A DNA stretch of 64,000 nt from contig JAUZPB010000012.1 in the NCBI GenBank assembly GCA_030706145.1, positions 1 to 64,000 of the forward strand, in the 5' to 3' direction. The position numbers and the translations under genes were made by a program. The notes beneath the pieces are model-generated. The model made no database searches. It saw only the letters and a list, made by a program, of their open reading frames with translations, and had not been told where the DNA came from. Positions within the stretch are counted from its first letter, which is position 1, and each line of letters begins with the position of its first letter. Positions 28,949 through 39,554 of the stretch are shown in pieces. The DNA comes from Bacteroidota bacterium (GTDB lineage: Bacteria; Bacteroidota; Ignavibacteria; Ignavibacteriales; SURF-24).

Positions 28949-30112
28949 CTATTTAACCAGGAAGCTCTTCCCTTTCAGAGTATTTTTGACTCCAAAAAAC
29001 TCTGCCACTGTCTGAGCCACATCGGAATATGTAGATCTAATTCCAAGATCCTTTCCTTCTTTGCCTTTTCTAAAATAAAGAAGAGGCACGTATTCCCTAC
29101 TATGATCAGTACTAATACTTGTAGGGTCATTCCCATGGTCAGAAGTAATGACAAGGTGATCTGTTTCATCGATTGCAGAAAGTATTAAAGGCAGATATCT
29201 GTCAAATTCCTTCAATGCCTCGTGGAATCCGGCCGGATCATTTCTATGACCATAGTAGACGTCAAAATCGACTAAATTGGTAAAAATAAGGCTATTCTTT
29301 ACCTTTGAAGCATATTCGATAATCTTATTTATGCCTTCGACGTTCGATTTTGTTTTTTCCTTTACTTTTATTCCTCTGTAGTTAAAAAGGTCATTTATTT
29401 TACCAATAGCGACTGTTTGAATTTTATTTTTGTATAACAGGTCAAGAATTGTTTCAGATTCAGGATCAAGCGAAAAGTCCTTGCGATTTGTTGTTCGTGT
29501 GTAGTTACCACTTTTCCCAATAAAAGGTCTTGCAATTACGCGTCCTACCGAATCACGCCCAACAAGGACCTTTTCTCTTGCAATAGTACAAATTTCATAT
29601 AATCTATCGAGTGGTATTATTTCTTCATGAGCTGCGATTTGAAAGACTGAATCGGCTGAGGTATAGACGATGGGATAACCTGTTCTAAGGTGTTCATCGC
29701 CAAGTTCTTTAATAATTTCTGTACCAGAGGCTGCTTTGTTTCCAAGAACACCCTTTAGACCAGTAAAAGATAAGAATCTCTTTATTAGTTCATCAGGGAA
29801 GCCTTTTGGGTAATAGGCAAAATCAAACTCAACTTTAATTCCGCCAAGCTCCCAATGACCCGTTGTTGAATCCTTACCGTTAGAGACCTCGGCCATTTTT
29901 CCAAAAGAAGCCATGGGATTTTGTTGTTTTTTTAAGCCTTGTATATCGATTATGTTCCCAAGTCCAGAAAGCTCAAGGTTTGGCAGATTAAGGCCTTTTA
30001 GATGCCTGGCCATATTACCAAGAGTATTACTGCCTGAATCCATATATTTTGCTGCATCGGGCAGTTCGCCGACACCTACACCGTCTAGGACTATAATGAG
30101 AAAATTGTTCAT
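28949..30112 (-). CDS. deoB: Phosphopentomutase
   Basis: 387 aa; LIIVLDGVGVGELPDAAKYMDSGSNTLGNMA, DSTTGHWELGG, ITSDHGNDPT. Confidence 0.95.
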   Translation of the reverse strand: MNNFLIIVLDGVGVGELPDAAKYMDSGSNTLGNMARHLKGLNLPNLELSGLGNIIDIQGLKKQQNPMASFGKMAEVSNGKDSTTGHWELGGIKVEFDFAYYPKGFPDELIKRFLSFTGLKGVLGNKAASGTEIIKELGDEHLRTGYPIVYTSADSVFQIAAHEEIIPLDRLYEICTIAREKVLVGRDSVGRVIARPFIGKSGNYTRTTNRKDFSLDPESETILDLLYKNKIQTVAIGKINDLFNYRGIKVKEKTKSNVEGINKIIEYASKVKNSLIFTNLVDFDVYYGHRNDPAGFHEALKEFDRYLPLILSAIDETDHLVITSDHGNDPTSISTDHSREYVPLLYFRKGKEGKDLGIRSTYSDVAQTVAEFFGVKNTLKGKSFLVK

Positions 30113-30217
30113 AATAATTCATCCAAGAGATATTCAATTTAATATTCAGATAATATTAATATAATGGCGTAAACTGAATAAAAACTGATTTAGACAGTAT
30201 AAAAATCCTCTAGAAGA

Positions 30218-32071
30218 TCAATTTATATTTCTGACGGCATTTCCACCTTTTTCAAGGGCCTTTTTCAAGGCAAGTTCGGCATTATTGAGAACTTCCTCAG
30301 CATTTGTTTTATTTTGAGTAGAAGCTAGCCCAATGGAGACCGTAAAAGTAGTTTGCTTTGAAATTACGGCAACAGGTTTACGGGCAATCTTAACTCTAAG
30401 CTTTTCAGCCCACAGAAATACGTCTTTTGTCGGAGTGTTAAAGAAGTATACACCAAATATCCTTTCGCTAATGCGTCCCATCAAATTTGTAGGTGTCATC
30501 TCCTCTGAGATAGTCTTTGCAACAGTCCTTAATACTTTTGGGAAAGGATTCCCCTCAAATAAAGATTCCTGTTCAAGAAAATCATCGATATAAATCATTA
30601 CAACTGCACCGGGAACATTCAGCATATTAGCCTTATATAGATCGGAGGTAAGTCGTTCTACAAAAGCATCTTTATTGAGAGTCTTTGTTTCAATATCCAC
30701 AGAAAGAAGTTTCTTTAGAACTGCCTGAGTAGAGAATGAATAAACAATAAAGGCAAGAATTTTCACAGTGCTCTTCATAAAATGCACGTCGGCATTGGTA
30801 TATGCATTTTTCTTCAGGCTCTCGAAACAGAGTACTCCATAGTTTTGGTTGTCATAAACAAGCGGAATAGAGAGGAAAGAACCGTCGAAGCTTACATCTT
30901 CTGATTTAGAAAACCTGATGAACGAAGAAGCAGATGTATCGTCGATTTTAACGGGCATACCATTAACGATACATTTACCAACCAAGGTACCATTAAGTTC
31001 AACTTCCAGGTTTTCGCCAATATATTTTAACGAAGTGTTATTTACTATCTTCGAAGTCTTAAATTTTTGTTCAAGCGGGTTATAGTATACAAAAGTAAAA
31101 GCATCCCAGCTAATCAGGTTCTTAAGTGCATTTTCAAGTGAATTATAGAGTTCATCTTCATTTTGGAAGAATCTATCGCCACTTAAAAGTCCAAGAAGTC
31201 CACTTAATTTCCTTTCAGCCAGAGAGTCTTTATGTTTCTCGTCAAAAAGAGCAATAATAAAGGATATTATTCTTACATAGCGTCCTAAGGAATATATAGT
31301 TTCAATACCGAAGGCATCACTTTCCTTTGAGTCCAGGGCAAGAATTCCAGCTAGCATATTCTGATAATATAGAGGGACGCCAACAAAACTTTTTATACCT
31401 TGCGGAACCGAGTAATAACGAATTACATCAGCTTCAGCAGTTACATTAATATCGGTCAGAAGCTCTGGTTCTTCTTTTTGAACAATTTTGCTTAGTATAT
31501 CATCTTCAAGGTCAAACTTTCTTTCAGTAATATCTGTACATTCAGAGACGTATTTTTCAAGTGTAAGTTTTTCTTTTCTCTTGTTATACCAGAAAAACAC
31601 GGCTGTATTTGCAAGGAATGCATCTTTAACAACTGAGAGTATCTTTTCCAGAAGGAAGGAAAACTGCTCATCCTGACCAATTCCTTTGGGAAGAGATTCA
31701 TTTGCAATCTTTTCAAAGTTTTCCTTAAGATCAGGTGGTTTAAAGAAGTTCTTCTTTCCCACATTTATTTCAGGGATATAATTCTCAGCTGTAATAACTT
31801 CCAGGTTCTTATTAGAAGAGACAATTTTAATTGATTCACCAAGATCAGGTTCATAGGAAGGAGGATCTATTTCAAGATTCGGAGCTGCGGCAGGTTCTTC
31901 TTCAGAACGCACAGAATCACGCAGGAATATAATAAACCCTACGTAAATTACAATAAGTACTATTGTAGCAACTTTTAAGAAAGGATCATTAATAAAAAAG
32001 AGCAAAGCAGCTAAAACAGGTACAACAAGGAATATAAGGATCCTTTTTTTTAATTTATCTAATACCATCAA
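30218..32071 (-). CDS. Membrane-anchored GAF-domain protein with degenerate GGDEF-like domain
   Basis: 617 aa; two N-terminal TM helices, GAF-like regions (VFFWYNK, GVPLYYQNMLAGILALDS), C-terminal GGDEF-like fold (GRISERIFGVYFF, TVSIGLAS, AELALKKALEKGGNAV). Confidence 0.75.
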   Translation of the reverse strand: MMVLDKLKKRILIFLVVPVLAALLFFINDPFLKVATIVLIVIYVGFIIFLRDSVRSEEEPAAAPNLEIDPPSYEPDLGESIKIVSSNKNLEVITAENYIPEINVGKKNFFKPPDLKENFEKIANESLPKGIGQDEQFSFLLEKILSVVKDAFLANTAVFFWYNKRKEKLTLEKYVSECTDITERKFDLEDDILSKIVQKEEPELLTDINVTAEADVIRYYSVPQGIKSFVGVPLYYQNMLAGILALDSKESDAFGIETIYSLGRYVRIISFIIALFDEKHKDSLAERKLSGLLGLLSGDRFFQNEDELYNSLENALKNLISWDAFTFVYYNPLEQKFKTSKIVNNTSLKYIGENLEVELNGTLVGKCIVNGMPVKIDDTSASSFIRFSKSEDVSFDGSFLSIPLVYDNQNYGVLCFESLKKNAYTNADVHFMKSTVKILAFIVYSFSTQAVLKKLLSVDIETKTLNKDAFVERLTSDLYKANMLNVPGAVVMIYIDDFLEQESLFEGNPFPKVLRTVAKTISEEMTPTNLMGRISERIFGVYFFNTPTKDVFLWAEKLRVKIARKPVAVISKQTTFTVSIGLASTQNKTNAEEVLNNAELALKKALEKGGNAVRNIN

Positions 32072-32145
32072 AGATGCATCAATTTGTATAAAATAGACTA
32101 GGGCTAAATATAGGTTTTGATTTGTAAAATATCAACAAAGGGATA

Positions 32146-32733
32146 TTAATTTTTAAATAAAACTGATAATTTTTCTCTTACTTCTTTGTGCCCAATGTTT
32201 TTAACAGATGAGTAAGTTAACAGATTTTCACCCTGAATTAACTCAGGGAATATGCTAATAGTCTGCCGTTTTGCAAGATGTTGTTCAGCTTGGTTTAATT
32301 TATCAACCTTATTTAGCAGAACAATATAAGCTATAGAAAATTCTCTCAAATATGAATTCAAAGCTATATCCAGATCCAGAGGTTTATGCCTACTATCAAC
32401 CAAATGAAATGCTAAAGAAATATTTTTTCTTTTAGTAAAATACTCCTGAATGAGCTTATTCCAATAATCTCTTTCAGATTTACTTACCTTAGCATAGCCA
32501 AATCCAGGAAGATCAACCATATAATATTTATCATCTACTAGATAAAAGTTCAATGATCTGGTTTTCCCAGGGATAGAGCTAGTCTTTGCAAGGTTTTTCC
32601 TATTGAACAGAGAATTAATAAAGGAAGATTTGCCAACATTAGATCGTCCGCAAATCACCACCTCAGGAAGTTCATCCTTAGGTAATTTCCCCATTTCGAA
32701 ATAGGAACCTATGTATTCGATTTTTGAAGTCAT
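32146..32733 (-). CDS. engB: Ribosome biogenesis GTPase YihA/EngB
   Basis: MTSKIEYIGSYFEMGKLPKDELPEVVICGRSNVGKSSFINSLFNRK...; the ORF-track start at 32754 lies inside the rplQ terminator hairpin, so the internal ATG at 32733 is preferred. Confidence 0.95.
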   Translation of the reverse strand: MTSKIEYIGSYFEMGKLPKDELPEVVICGRSNVGKSSFINSLFNRKNLAKTSSIPGKTRSLNFYLVDDKYYMVDLPGFGYAKVSKSERDYWNKLIQEYFTKRKNISLAFHLVDSRHKPLDLDIALNSYLREFSIAYIVLLNKVDKLNQAEQHLAKRQTISIFPELIQGENLLTYSSVKNIGHKEVREKLSVLFKN

Positions 32734-32743
32734 AATAAAAAAA

Positions 32744-32770
32744 AGAGTAACCACAAAAAATGGTTACTCT
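32744..32770 (-). terminator. Terminator downstream of rplQ
   Basis: agagtaacca-caaaaaa-tggttactct; on the minus strand it is followed by TTTTTTTTATTATG. Confidence 0.85.
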
Positions 32771-32798
32771 TTCATAAAACAAATTTGGAAATAGTTTT

Positions 32799-33272
32799 TT
32801 AAGCTTCCTCAGTAGTAGCAGTTTCCTCAGCTTTTTGCTGAGCGGCTTCCTGTTTTGCAGCCTTTCTTTCTTCTTTTCTTTCTTTCTTTTCAGAAGCTAA
32901 CTGGTTAGCGACATCGTTAAAATCAACCAATTCAAGTATGGCTAATTCAGCTGCATCGCCAAATCTTCTTCCCAGTTTAACTACTCTGGTATAACCACCA
33001 GGTCTGTCACCAATTTTTGGGATGATTTCAGAGAACAATTCCTGAATAACTGCCTTATCATTAATGAATTTGGCAATATGTCTTCTAGAGTGAACTGAAT
33101 CCTTTTTTGCTTTTGTAATTAATGACTCTGCAAAAGTCCTTGTTTCTTTAGCCTTAGCAACTGTAGTTCTAATTCTTTTATGTTTAAAGAGTGCTGTTGA
33201 CAAAGCTTTAAGAGTAGCGCTACGATGACTTGCAGTTCTGCCTAGTTTTCTACCTTTGTTATTGTGTCTCAT
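32799..33272 (-). CDS. rplQ: 50S ribosomal protein L17 with charged C-terminal tail
   Basis: [37 protein letters not shown]. Confidence 0.97.
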   Translation of the reverse strand: MRHNNKGRKLGRTASHRSATLKALSTALFKHKRIRTTVAKAKETRTFAESLITKAKKDSVHSRRHIAKFINDKAVIQELFSEIIPKIGDRPGGYTRVVKLGRRFGDAAELAILELVDFNDVANQLASEKKERKEERKAAKQEAAQQKAEETATTEEA

Positions 33273-33293
33273 TACTTAACCTATTTTAGCGAA

Positions 33294-34289
33294 TTAACTA
33301 TTATCGGATTTATCATTTAAATATTTGTCTACATCCATGCCGAATTCCAATCCGTAATTATCGACAATTTCAATTAGTTCAGCGAGAGATTTTCTACCGA
33401 AATTTCTGAACTTTAGCATTTCGTTTTCATCACGGCGAACCAAGTCGGCCAGATTTTTAATATTTGCAGCTTTAAGACAGTTATGCGATCTGACACTAAG
33501 CTCCAAATCATCAACACTAGTAGTTAATATTTTTCTAATTCTTTCACGTTCAGCATCCTGTTCGTTAACTACTTTTTCTTCTTCCTGTTCAACGTCAAAA
33601 TTAATAAACAACTGAATGTGATCTTTTAATATTTTTGCCGAATTAGTAAGAGCATCTTCAGGAGTAATAGATCCATCAGTAGTAATCTCCAGAACAAGTT
33701 TTTCATAATCATTTTTCTCACCGATTCTAACGTTTTCAATATCATAACGAACATTTTTGATCGGTGTAAAAATTGAGTCAATTGGAATCAGTCCGATTGT
33801 CTGATCAGGAATATTCTGTTCAGTCGATGGGACATAGCCCTTACCAGTACCGTAACGGATTTCCATATTAAATTTAGCTTCTTTATTCAAAGTAGCAATA
33901 TGAAGATCCGGGTTCAGGATTTCAATATCCGGAGAACTTTTCTGCAAATCAGCAGCGGTAAATTGATGAGGACCCTGGAAAGATATCTCAAGTCTTGTAG
34001 ACTTTTTATTGAGAATCTTCATTCTAACCTGTTTAAGGTTAAGAATAATTTCAGTCACGTCTTCAACTACACCTGGAACAGTAGTAAATTCGTGAAGTAC
34101 ACCATCAATCTTTACAGCAGTAATAGCAGCTCCAGTAAGCGAAGAGAGTAAAACTCTTCTCAAAGAATTGCCTAGCGTGACGGCATAGCCCCTTTCGAGA
34201 GGCTGAACAGTGAATCTACCAAAAATATTGGTGTAAGTAGCCTCATCAAGAACTACAGATTCTGGCATTTTTATATAAGGAAAACTCAT
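33294..34289 (-). CDS. rpoA: RNA polymerase subunit alpha
   Basis: FTVQPLERGYAVTLGNSLRRVLLSSLTGAAITAVKIDGVLHEF; C-terminal LELSVRSHNCLKAANI. Confidence 0.98.
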   Translation of the reverse strand: MSFPYIKMPESVVLDEATYTNIFGRFTVQPLERGYAVTLGNSLRRVLLSSLTGAAITAVKIDGVLHEFTTVPGVVEDVTEIILNLKQVRMKILNKKSTRLEISFQGPHQFTAADLQKSSPDIEILNPDLHIATLNKEAKFNMEIRYGTGKGYVPSTEQNIPDQTIGLIPIDSIFTPIKNVRYDIENVRIGEKNDYEKLVLEITTDGSITPEDALTNSAKILKDHIQLFINFDVEQEEEKVVNEQDAERERIRKILTTSVDDLELSVRSHNCLKAANIKNLADLVRRDENEMLKFRNFGRKSLAELIEIVDNYGLEFGMDVDKYLNDKSDNS

Positions 34290-34331
34290 TTATATTATAT
34301 CCTCTTTATATTAAACTTAAACTATTTAAGT

Positions 34332-34958
34332 CTATTTTGAATATAACTCAACAATTAATTGTTCGTTTGCATTCAAAGGAACATCGATTCTTTGAGGTAA
34401 CTGTAAGAAAGTACCACTTAGGGCAGCCTTATCAACAGCTAACCAAGAATAGATATTATCTTTAGTTCTCTTTAAAGCATCGTGAATAATATCCAATTTT
34501 TTGCTCTTATCTCTAACCTGGATCATATCGCCAGGAGAGAGTAGAAATGAAGGGATATCAACAATTTTATCATTTACCAGAAAATGTCTATGTTTAATCA
34601 GCTGTCTAGCCGATTTTCTTGAGGGTGCAAATCCAAGTCTGAAAACTACATTATCAAGTCTGCTTTCAAGGATTTGTACAAGGTTTTCACCTGTAATACC
34701 TTTTGATCTATTTGCCTCTTCGAAATAATTACTAAACTGTTTTTCCAACAATCCGTAAATTCTTTTTACTTTTTGTTTTTCTCTTAACTGAACACCATAT
34801 TCAGAAAATTTAGATCTTCTGCTAAGGCCGTGCTGTCCAGGAGGATAGTTTTTCTTTTCAACTAAGCACTTCTCTGAATAGCATTTGCTTCCTTTAAGAA
34901 ATAGTTTCTGTTTTTCTCTTCTGCACAGTTTACAAACAGCACCAATATATCTTGCCAT
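34332..34958 (-). CDS. rpsD: 30S ribosomal protein S4
   Basis: [24 protein letters not shown]4 domain [29 protein letters not shown]. Confidence 0.98.
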   Translation of the reverse strand: MARYIGAVCKLCRREKQKLFLKGSKCYSEKCLVEKKNYPPGQHGLSRRSKFSEYGVQLREKQKVKRIYGLLEKQFSNYFEEANRSKGITGENLVQILESRLDNVVFRLGFAPSRKSARQLIKHRHFLVNDKIVDIPSFLLSPGDMIQVRDKSKKLDIIHDALKRTKDNIYSWLAVDKAALSGTFLQLPQRIDVPLNANEQLIVELYSK

Positions 34959-34978
34959 TTAAGATTTCTCCAATAAAA

Positions 34979-35365
34979 TTAAACTCTTCTTTTCTTAGGT
35001 GGTCTACAGCCATTATGAGGAATTGGCGTAATATCTTTTATGGAAATAACTTCCAAACCTGCTGTATTCAAAGCCCTAATAGCAGCCTCGCGGCCAGCGC
35101 CAGGACCTTTGACGTAAACATCTACTTTTCTTAATCCAAGATCAACAGCTTCTTTGGCAGCTGCTTCAGCAGAAACCTGTGCTGCAAATGGAGTATTTTT
35201 TCTAGATCCCTTAAAGCCGTTTTTACCGGCAGAAGACCAAGAAATAGTATTCCCATAAATATCAGTCAATGTTACAATAACGTTATTAAATGTAGCTTTT
35301 ATATGAGCAACACCAACTGCATCGACATGAACTCTTTTTTTAGTTTTTTTTGCTACTTTAGCCAA
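34979..35365 (-). CDS. rpsK: 30S ribosomal protein S11
   Basis: [43 protein letters not shown]. Confidence 0.98.
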   Translation of the reverse strand: MAKVAKKTKKRVHVDAVGVAHIKATFNNVIVTLTDIYGNTISWSSAGKNGFKGSRKNTPFAAQVSAEAAAKEAVDLGLRKVDVYVKGPGAGREAAIRALNTAGLEVISIKDITPIPHNGCRPPKKRRV

Positions 35366-35389
35366 GTCAAATTCTCCTCATTTCAATTG

Positions 35390-35773
35390 TTATTTCTTAG
35401 CTGGGGTTTTCTTTTTACCTGCGACAGTTCTACGCTTGCCTTTGCGAGTTCTTGAATTAGTCCGCGTACGTTGACCTCTAACGGGTAAACTTTTTCTGTG
35501 TCTTAATCCTCTATAACAACCAATGTCCATAAGTCTCTTAATGTTTTGCTGAACCTCGCTACGAAGAGCACCTTCAACCTTATACTCGGTTGTCATTATG
35601 GATCTAATTTCAGCAATTTCCTCTTCAGTCAAATCAGAAATTTTCTTTTGAGGATCAACTTTTGCCTGTTCTAATATTTTCTTTGATGTATGCTGACCTA
35701 CACCATAAATATAGGTTAAACCTATGTACGCTTTCTTATTTTTTGGTAAATCGATACCTGCAATTCGAGCCAA
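35390..35773 (-). CDS. rpsM: 30S ribosomal protein S13
   Basis: [51 protein letters not shown]. Confidence 0.98.
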   Translation of the reverse strand: MARIAGIDLPKNKKAYIGLTYIYGVGQHTSKKILEQAKVDPQKKISDLTEEEIAEIRSIMTTEYKVEGALRSEVQQNIKRLMDIGCYRGLRHRKSLPVRGQRTRTNSRTRKGKRRTVAGKKKTPAKK

Positions 35774-35799
35774 ACTCTAGCCTCCTAAATTTTCTTTTT

Positions 35800-35913
35800 T
35801 TAACCTTGGCGTTGTTTGTGTTTTGGGTTTTTACAAATAACTCTAACCGTGCCTTTACGTTTTATTATTTTGCAATTTTCACAAATTTTTTTAACTGATG
35901 CTCTAACCTTCAT
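35800..35913 (-). CDS. rpmJ: 50S ribosomal protein L36 (not in ORF track)
   Basis: Translated by hand: [37 protein letters not shown]. Confidence 0.95.
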   Translation of the reverse strand: MKVRASVKKICENCKIIKRKGTVRVICKNPKHKQRQG

Positions 35914-35929
35914 TATAGCTCCGCTATTT

Positions 35930-36148
35930 CTATTTATATCTGTAAGTAATTCTTCCTTTATTCAGGTCATAGGGAGAGAGTTCAATGGCAACCTTATCTC
36001 CAACTAGTATTTTAATAAAATGCATACGCATTTTACCTGAAATATGAGCTAATATTTCATGTCCATTGTCTAATTTAACTCGGAAATGTGCGTTTGGCAA
36101 AGTTTCAGTAACGATGCCGTCAACTTTTATAGGACCTTGTTTTGACAT
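35930..36148 (-). CDS. infA: Translation initiation factor IF-1
   Basis: 72 aa; [64 protein letters not shown]. Confidence 0.98.
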   Translation of the reverse strand: MSKQGPIKVDGIVTETLPNAHFRVKLDNGHEILAHISGKMRMHFIKILVGDKVAIELSPYDLNKGRITYRYK

Positions 36149-36151
36149 ATA

Positions 36152-36913
36152 TTAACAAATTGTAAGTATTTCAGGTTTATCATTATCTATTGCGATCGTG
36201 TGTTCAAAATGTGCTGAAGGCAAACCGTCGATAGTTAAAATAGTCCATTCATCTGAATCAACTCTAACATCGTATCGACCCATATTGACCATGGGTTCAA
36301 TTGCCAGTGTCATTCCTTTCTTTAAGATTGCCCCAGTACCTTTTCGACCAAAATTCGGAATCGAGGGATCTTCGTGTAAATGCCGCCCTACTCCGTGACC
36401 ACATAGGTCCCTTACAATAGAAAAGCCATTTTCTTCAACATATTCCTGAATCGCATGTGAAATATCGTATAGCCTGTTGTTGACCTTTGCTTGTTCAAGA
36501 CCAATGTAAAGTGACTTTTCAGTTACATCCATTAGTTTTTTCTTTTCCTCAGAAATTTCACCAACAGCCACGGTTATTGCAGCATCGCCAAAGTAGTTGT
36601 TTTTAACGACACCACAATCCAGTGAAATAATTTCACCTTCTCTTAGAACTCTATTTCCAGGAATACCATGTACAACCTCATCATCGACTGAAGTACAAAT
36701 ATAACCCGGATACTTTACCGCTCCACCCTGAGAATAGTCCTTAAAGGCAGATTTACCATTATTACTGAGGATATAGTCATTTGCTATTTTGTCTAATTCA
36801 CCCGTAGTAATGCCCGGTTTAACATATTTTTTAAGGAGCTGCAAAGTTTCTGCAACGATTTTGCAGCTTTCTCTTATATAATCAATTTCTCTTTTTGATT
36901 TAATATAAATCAA
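36152..36913 (-). CDS. map: Methionine aminopeptidase type I
   Basis: 253 aa; GYICTSVDDEVVHGIPGNRVL, DLCGHGVGRHLHEDPSIPN, AIEPMVNMG. Confidence 0.97.
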   Translation of the reverse strand: MIYIKSKREIDYIRESCKIVAETLQLLKKYVKPGITTGELDKIANDYILSNNGKSAFKDYSQGGAVKYPGYICTSVDDEVVHGIPGNRVLREGEIISLDCGVVKNNYFGDAAITVAVGEISEEKKKLMDVTEKSLYIGLEQAKVNNRLYDISHAIQEYVEENGFSIVRDLCGHGVGRHLHEDPSIPNFGRKGTGAILKKGMTLAIEPMVNMGRYDVRVDSDEWTILTIDGLPSAHFEHTIAIDNDKPEILTIC

Positions 36914-36919
36914 TTTCTT

Positions 36920-38257
36920 TTATCTTCTTCCTTTAATTTTACCAGACTTCATAAAGCCGTCATAGTGTCTCATCAAAAGGTGAGATTCTATCTGTTGTAA
37001 AGTATCCAGTGCAACACCTACAATGATCAGCAAACTTGTACCGCCGAAGAACGATGCAAACTGACCAGAGACTCCGAATCCGGAGATAAATGCAGGAAGA
37101 ATAGCTACTATTGCAAGGAAAAAGCTTCCAGGCAAAGTAATCTTTGTAAGAATATTGTCAATAAATTCCGATGTTTGTTTTCCAGGACGAATACCAGGAA
37201 TAAAGCCACCCTGTTTCTTCATAGTATCTGCCACATCCTTAGGATTGAAAGCGATAGCTGTGTAGAAGTAAGTAAAGAAAACAATCATAATTGCATAAAT
37301 CACCGAATAAGTAGCTGACCTGTACTGGAAGTAACCAGCAACGCTCTGCATAGTTTCATTATTCGGGAAGAACTGCAAAATAGTACTAGGAATAAACATA
37401 ATAGACTGAGCAAAAATAATAGGCATTACACCAGCAGTATTGACCTTTAATGGGATATACTGAGTTACGCCACCATAAACCTTTCTTCCAACGACTCTTT
37501 TAGCATACTGAACAGGGATTCTTCTTGTGCCTTGTGTAACCAGAACAACGCCTGCAATTACAAAAACCATGAAGGTCAAAATAACCAATTCGATTATTAT
37601 ATTTCTTTGTTCAGAAGCAATAAGTCTGTATTCATCCAAGAGTGCATAAGGTAATCTATCGATAATACCAATAAAGATTATCAATGAAATACCATTACCA
37701 ATACCTTTATCAGTTATTTGTTCACCCATCCACATCATAAAAATAGTACCTGCGACTAAAAGAACGATTGTAGAAAGAGTAAAGCCAATACCTTGAACAG
37801 CTGGAGGAACAATAGGCATTCCGTTAGAAGCAGGTAAATTAACAAGGTGAACTGTTACACCCCAAGCCTGCATAGCAGAAATAAGAACTGTTCCATATCT
37901 AGTGAGCTGAGTAATTTTCTTCCGACCATCCTCACCCTCCTGCTGGAGTTTTTGGAAATAAGGTACAACAGCACCAAGAAGTTGAAGAATGATAGAAGCA
38001 CTAATATATGGCATGATTCCAAGTGCAAAAATTGCAGCATTATGGAAAGCACCACCAACAAATAAATCATAGAGTCCAAATAAATTGTCAGATCCCTGAT
38101 TAGACATAGTTTGAGCCAATACTTTGGCATCAATACCAGGTAAAGTAACATGGGATCCTACTCTTACGATCACGAGCAGCGCCAAAGTATAAAGAAGGCG
38201 CTGTCTTAATTCGTGTATCTTAAAGATATTGCGAAAGGTTTCTTGTAATTTAGCCAT
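36920..38257 (-). CDS. secY: Preprotein translocase subunit SecY
   Basis: 445 aa; LGIMPYISASIILQLL, GIRPGKQTSEFIDNILTKITLPGS. Confidence 0.98.
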   Translation of the reverse strand: MAKLQETFRNIFKIHELRQRLLYTLALLVIVRVGSHVTLPGIDAKVLAQTMSNQGSDNLFGLYDLFVGGAFHNAAIFALGIMPYISASIILQLLGAVVPYFQKLQQEGEDGRKKITQLTRYGTVLISAMQAWGVTVHLVNLPASNGMPIVPPAVQGIGFTLSTIVLLVAGTIFMMWMGEQITDKGIGNGISLIIFIGIIDRLPYALLDEYRLIASEQRNIIIELVILTFMVFVIAGVVLVTQGTRRIPVQYAKRVVGRKVYGGVTQYIPLKVNTAGVMPIIFAQSIMFIPSTILQFFPNNETMQSVAGYFQYRSATYSVIYAIMIVFFTYFYTAIAFNPKDVADTMKKQGGFIPGIRPGKQTSEFIDNILTKITLPGSFFLAIVAILPAFISGFGVSGQFASFFGGTSLLIIVGVALDTLQQIESHLLMRHYDGFMKSGKIKGRR

Positions 38258-38721
38258 TAGCCATTAATAAGTTTAATTGTTCCACCTGCAGCCTCAATTT
38301 TCTGTTTAGCAGATTCGCTGCAAGCATAAGCTTCTACATTTAATTTTGCACTAATTTCGCCAGTACCTAAAATCTTAAAAGGAGCATTAGCTTTGGAGAT
38401 AACCCCAGCCTTAAAGAGAGAGACTGGATTAACATTAAGGTCTTCGATCTTCTTTTTATCGATTAAAGACTGCAATGTACTTAAGTTAACTGCCAGATAT
38501 TTAACCTTAAAGATATTAGTAAAACCGCGCTTTGGTATTCTTCTCTGCAATGGCATCTGACCGCCTTCGAACCAAGCTTTTTTCTTCGAGCCTGAGCGGG
38601 AGAGCTGTCCGTTCATACCTCTTGTAGAAGTTCCACCATGACCGGACCCCTGACCTCTACCAACTCTCTTAGAAATTTTATTAGCACCTTTAGCAGGTTT
38701 TAGATTGCTTAAAATATCCAT
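38257..38721 (-). CDS. rplO: 50S ribosomal protein L15
   Basis: GRGQGSGHGGTSTRGMNGQLSRSGSKKKAWFEGGQMPLQRRIPKRGF. Confidence 0.97.
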   Translation of the reverse strand: MDILSNLKPAKGANKISKRVGRGQGSGHGGTSTRGMNGQLSRSGSKKKAWFEGGQMPLQRRIPKRGFTNIFKVKYLAVNLSTLQSLIDKKKIEDLNVNPVSLFKAGVISKANAPFKILGTGEISAKLNVEAYACSESAKQKIEAAGGTIKLING

Positions 38722-38743
38722 TTATATATCCTAATAAACTTTT

Positions 38744-38932
38744 TTATTTATTGACTTCTTCAAATGTAACTAAATGGGAAACCTTATTCAACATTCCCCT
38801 TATCTGTGGAGTATCATTATGAATAATTGTATAATTTGGACGACCTAAACCAAGAGCCTCAATAGTAAGTTTCTGTTTCTTTGGTCTATCAATAACACTT
38901 TTAATCTGCGTAATTTTAAGTTGTTTTGCCAT
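38744..38932 (-). CDS. rpmD: 50S ribosomal protein L30
   Basis: 62 aa; LKITQIKSVIDRPKKQKLTIEALGLGRPNYTIIHNDTPQIRGMLNKVSHLV. Confidence 0.96.
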   Translation of the reverse strand: MAKQLKITQIKSVIDRPKKQKLTIEALGLGRPNYTIIHNDTPQIRGMLNKVSHLVTFEEVNK

Positions 38933-38946
38933 TTCAATACCTTAGT

Positions 38947-39453
38947 TTAAGCATTAAAGATTTCTTTAACTGTAACACCTCTTGAACTAGCCATAGTTCT
39001 AGCGTCAGTAAGATTCAATAATCCATTCAAAGTTGCCTTAACAATATTGTGAGGATTACTAGAACCCAAAGACTTAGTAAGTATGTCTTGAACTCCGGCT
39101 GATTCGAGCACAGCTCTGACGCCGCCACCGGCGATAAGACCAGTACCAGGGGAAGCAGGTTTCAACATAACCTTTCCAGCACCGAACTTTCCAATTATTT
39201 CATGAGGTATAGTACCTTTGATTACAGGTACTTTATATACGTTTTTCTTAGCATCGTCGATGCCTTTAGAAATTGCGTCAGTAACTTCGTTAGCTTTTCC
39301 CAAACCTAAACCAACATGCCCATTACCATCCCCTACAACAACGATGGCATTAAAACTAAACCTACGACCACCTTTAACAACTTTAGCAACACGGTTAATA
39401 TAGACGACTTTTTCCTTTAGTCCTTCAATTTCGCTAACTTTTAAGTGCTTCAA
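38947..39453 (-). CDS. rpsE: 30S ribosomal protein S5
   Basis: [69 protein letters not shown]. Confidence 0.98.
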   Translation of the reverse strand: MKHLKVSEIEGLKEKVVYINRVAKVVKGGRRFSFNAIVVVGDGNGHVGLGLGKANEVTDAISKGIDDAKKNVYKVPVIKGTIPHEIIGKFGAGKVMLKPASPGTGLIAGGGVRAVLESAGVQDILTKSLGSSNPHNIVKATLNGLLNLTDARTMASSRGVTVKEIFNA

Positions 39454-39483
39454 TTTTTACTCCATTTTTCTCTAATTTTCTTG

Positions 39484-39554
39484 CTGCCGGGAGAGGATTC
39501 GAACCTCTGCAGACGCCTCCAAAGGGCGTAGTCCTACCATTAGACGACCCGGCA
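39484..39554 (-). tRNA. tRNA-Gln (anticodon TTG)
   Basis: TGCCGGG TC GTCTAATGGTAGGAC T ACGCC CTTTGGA GGCGT CTGC AGAGG TTCGAAT CCTCT CCCGGCA G: full cloverleaf, loop CTTTGGA gives anticodon TTG. Confidence 0.95.
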
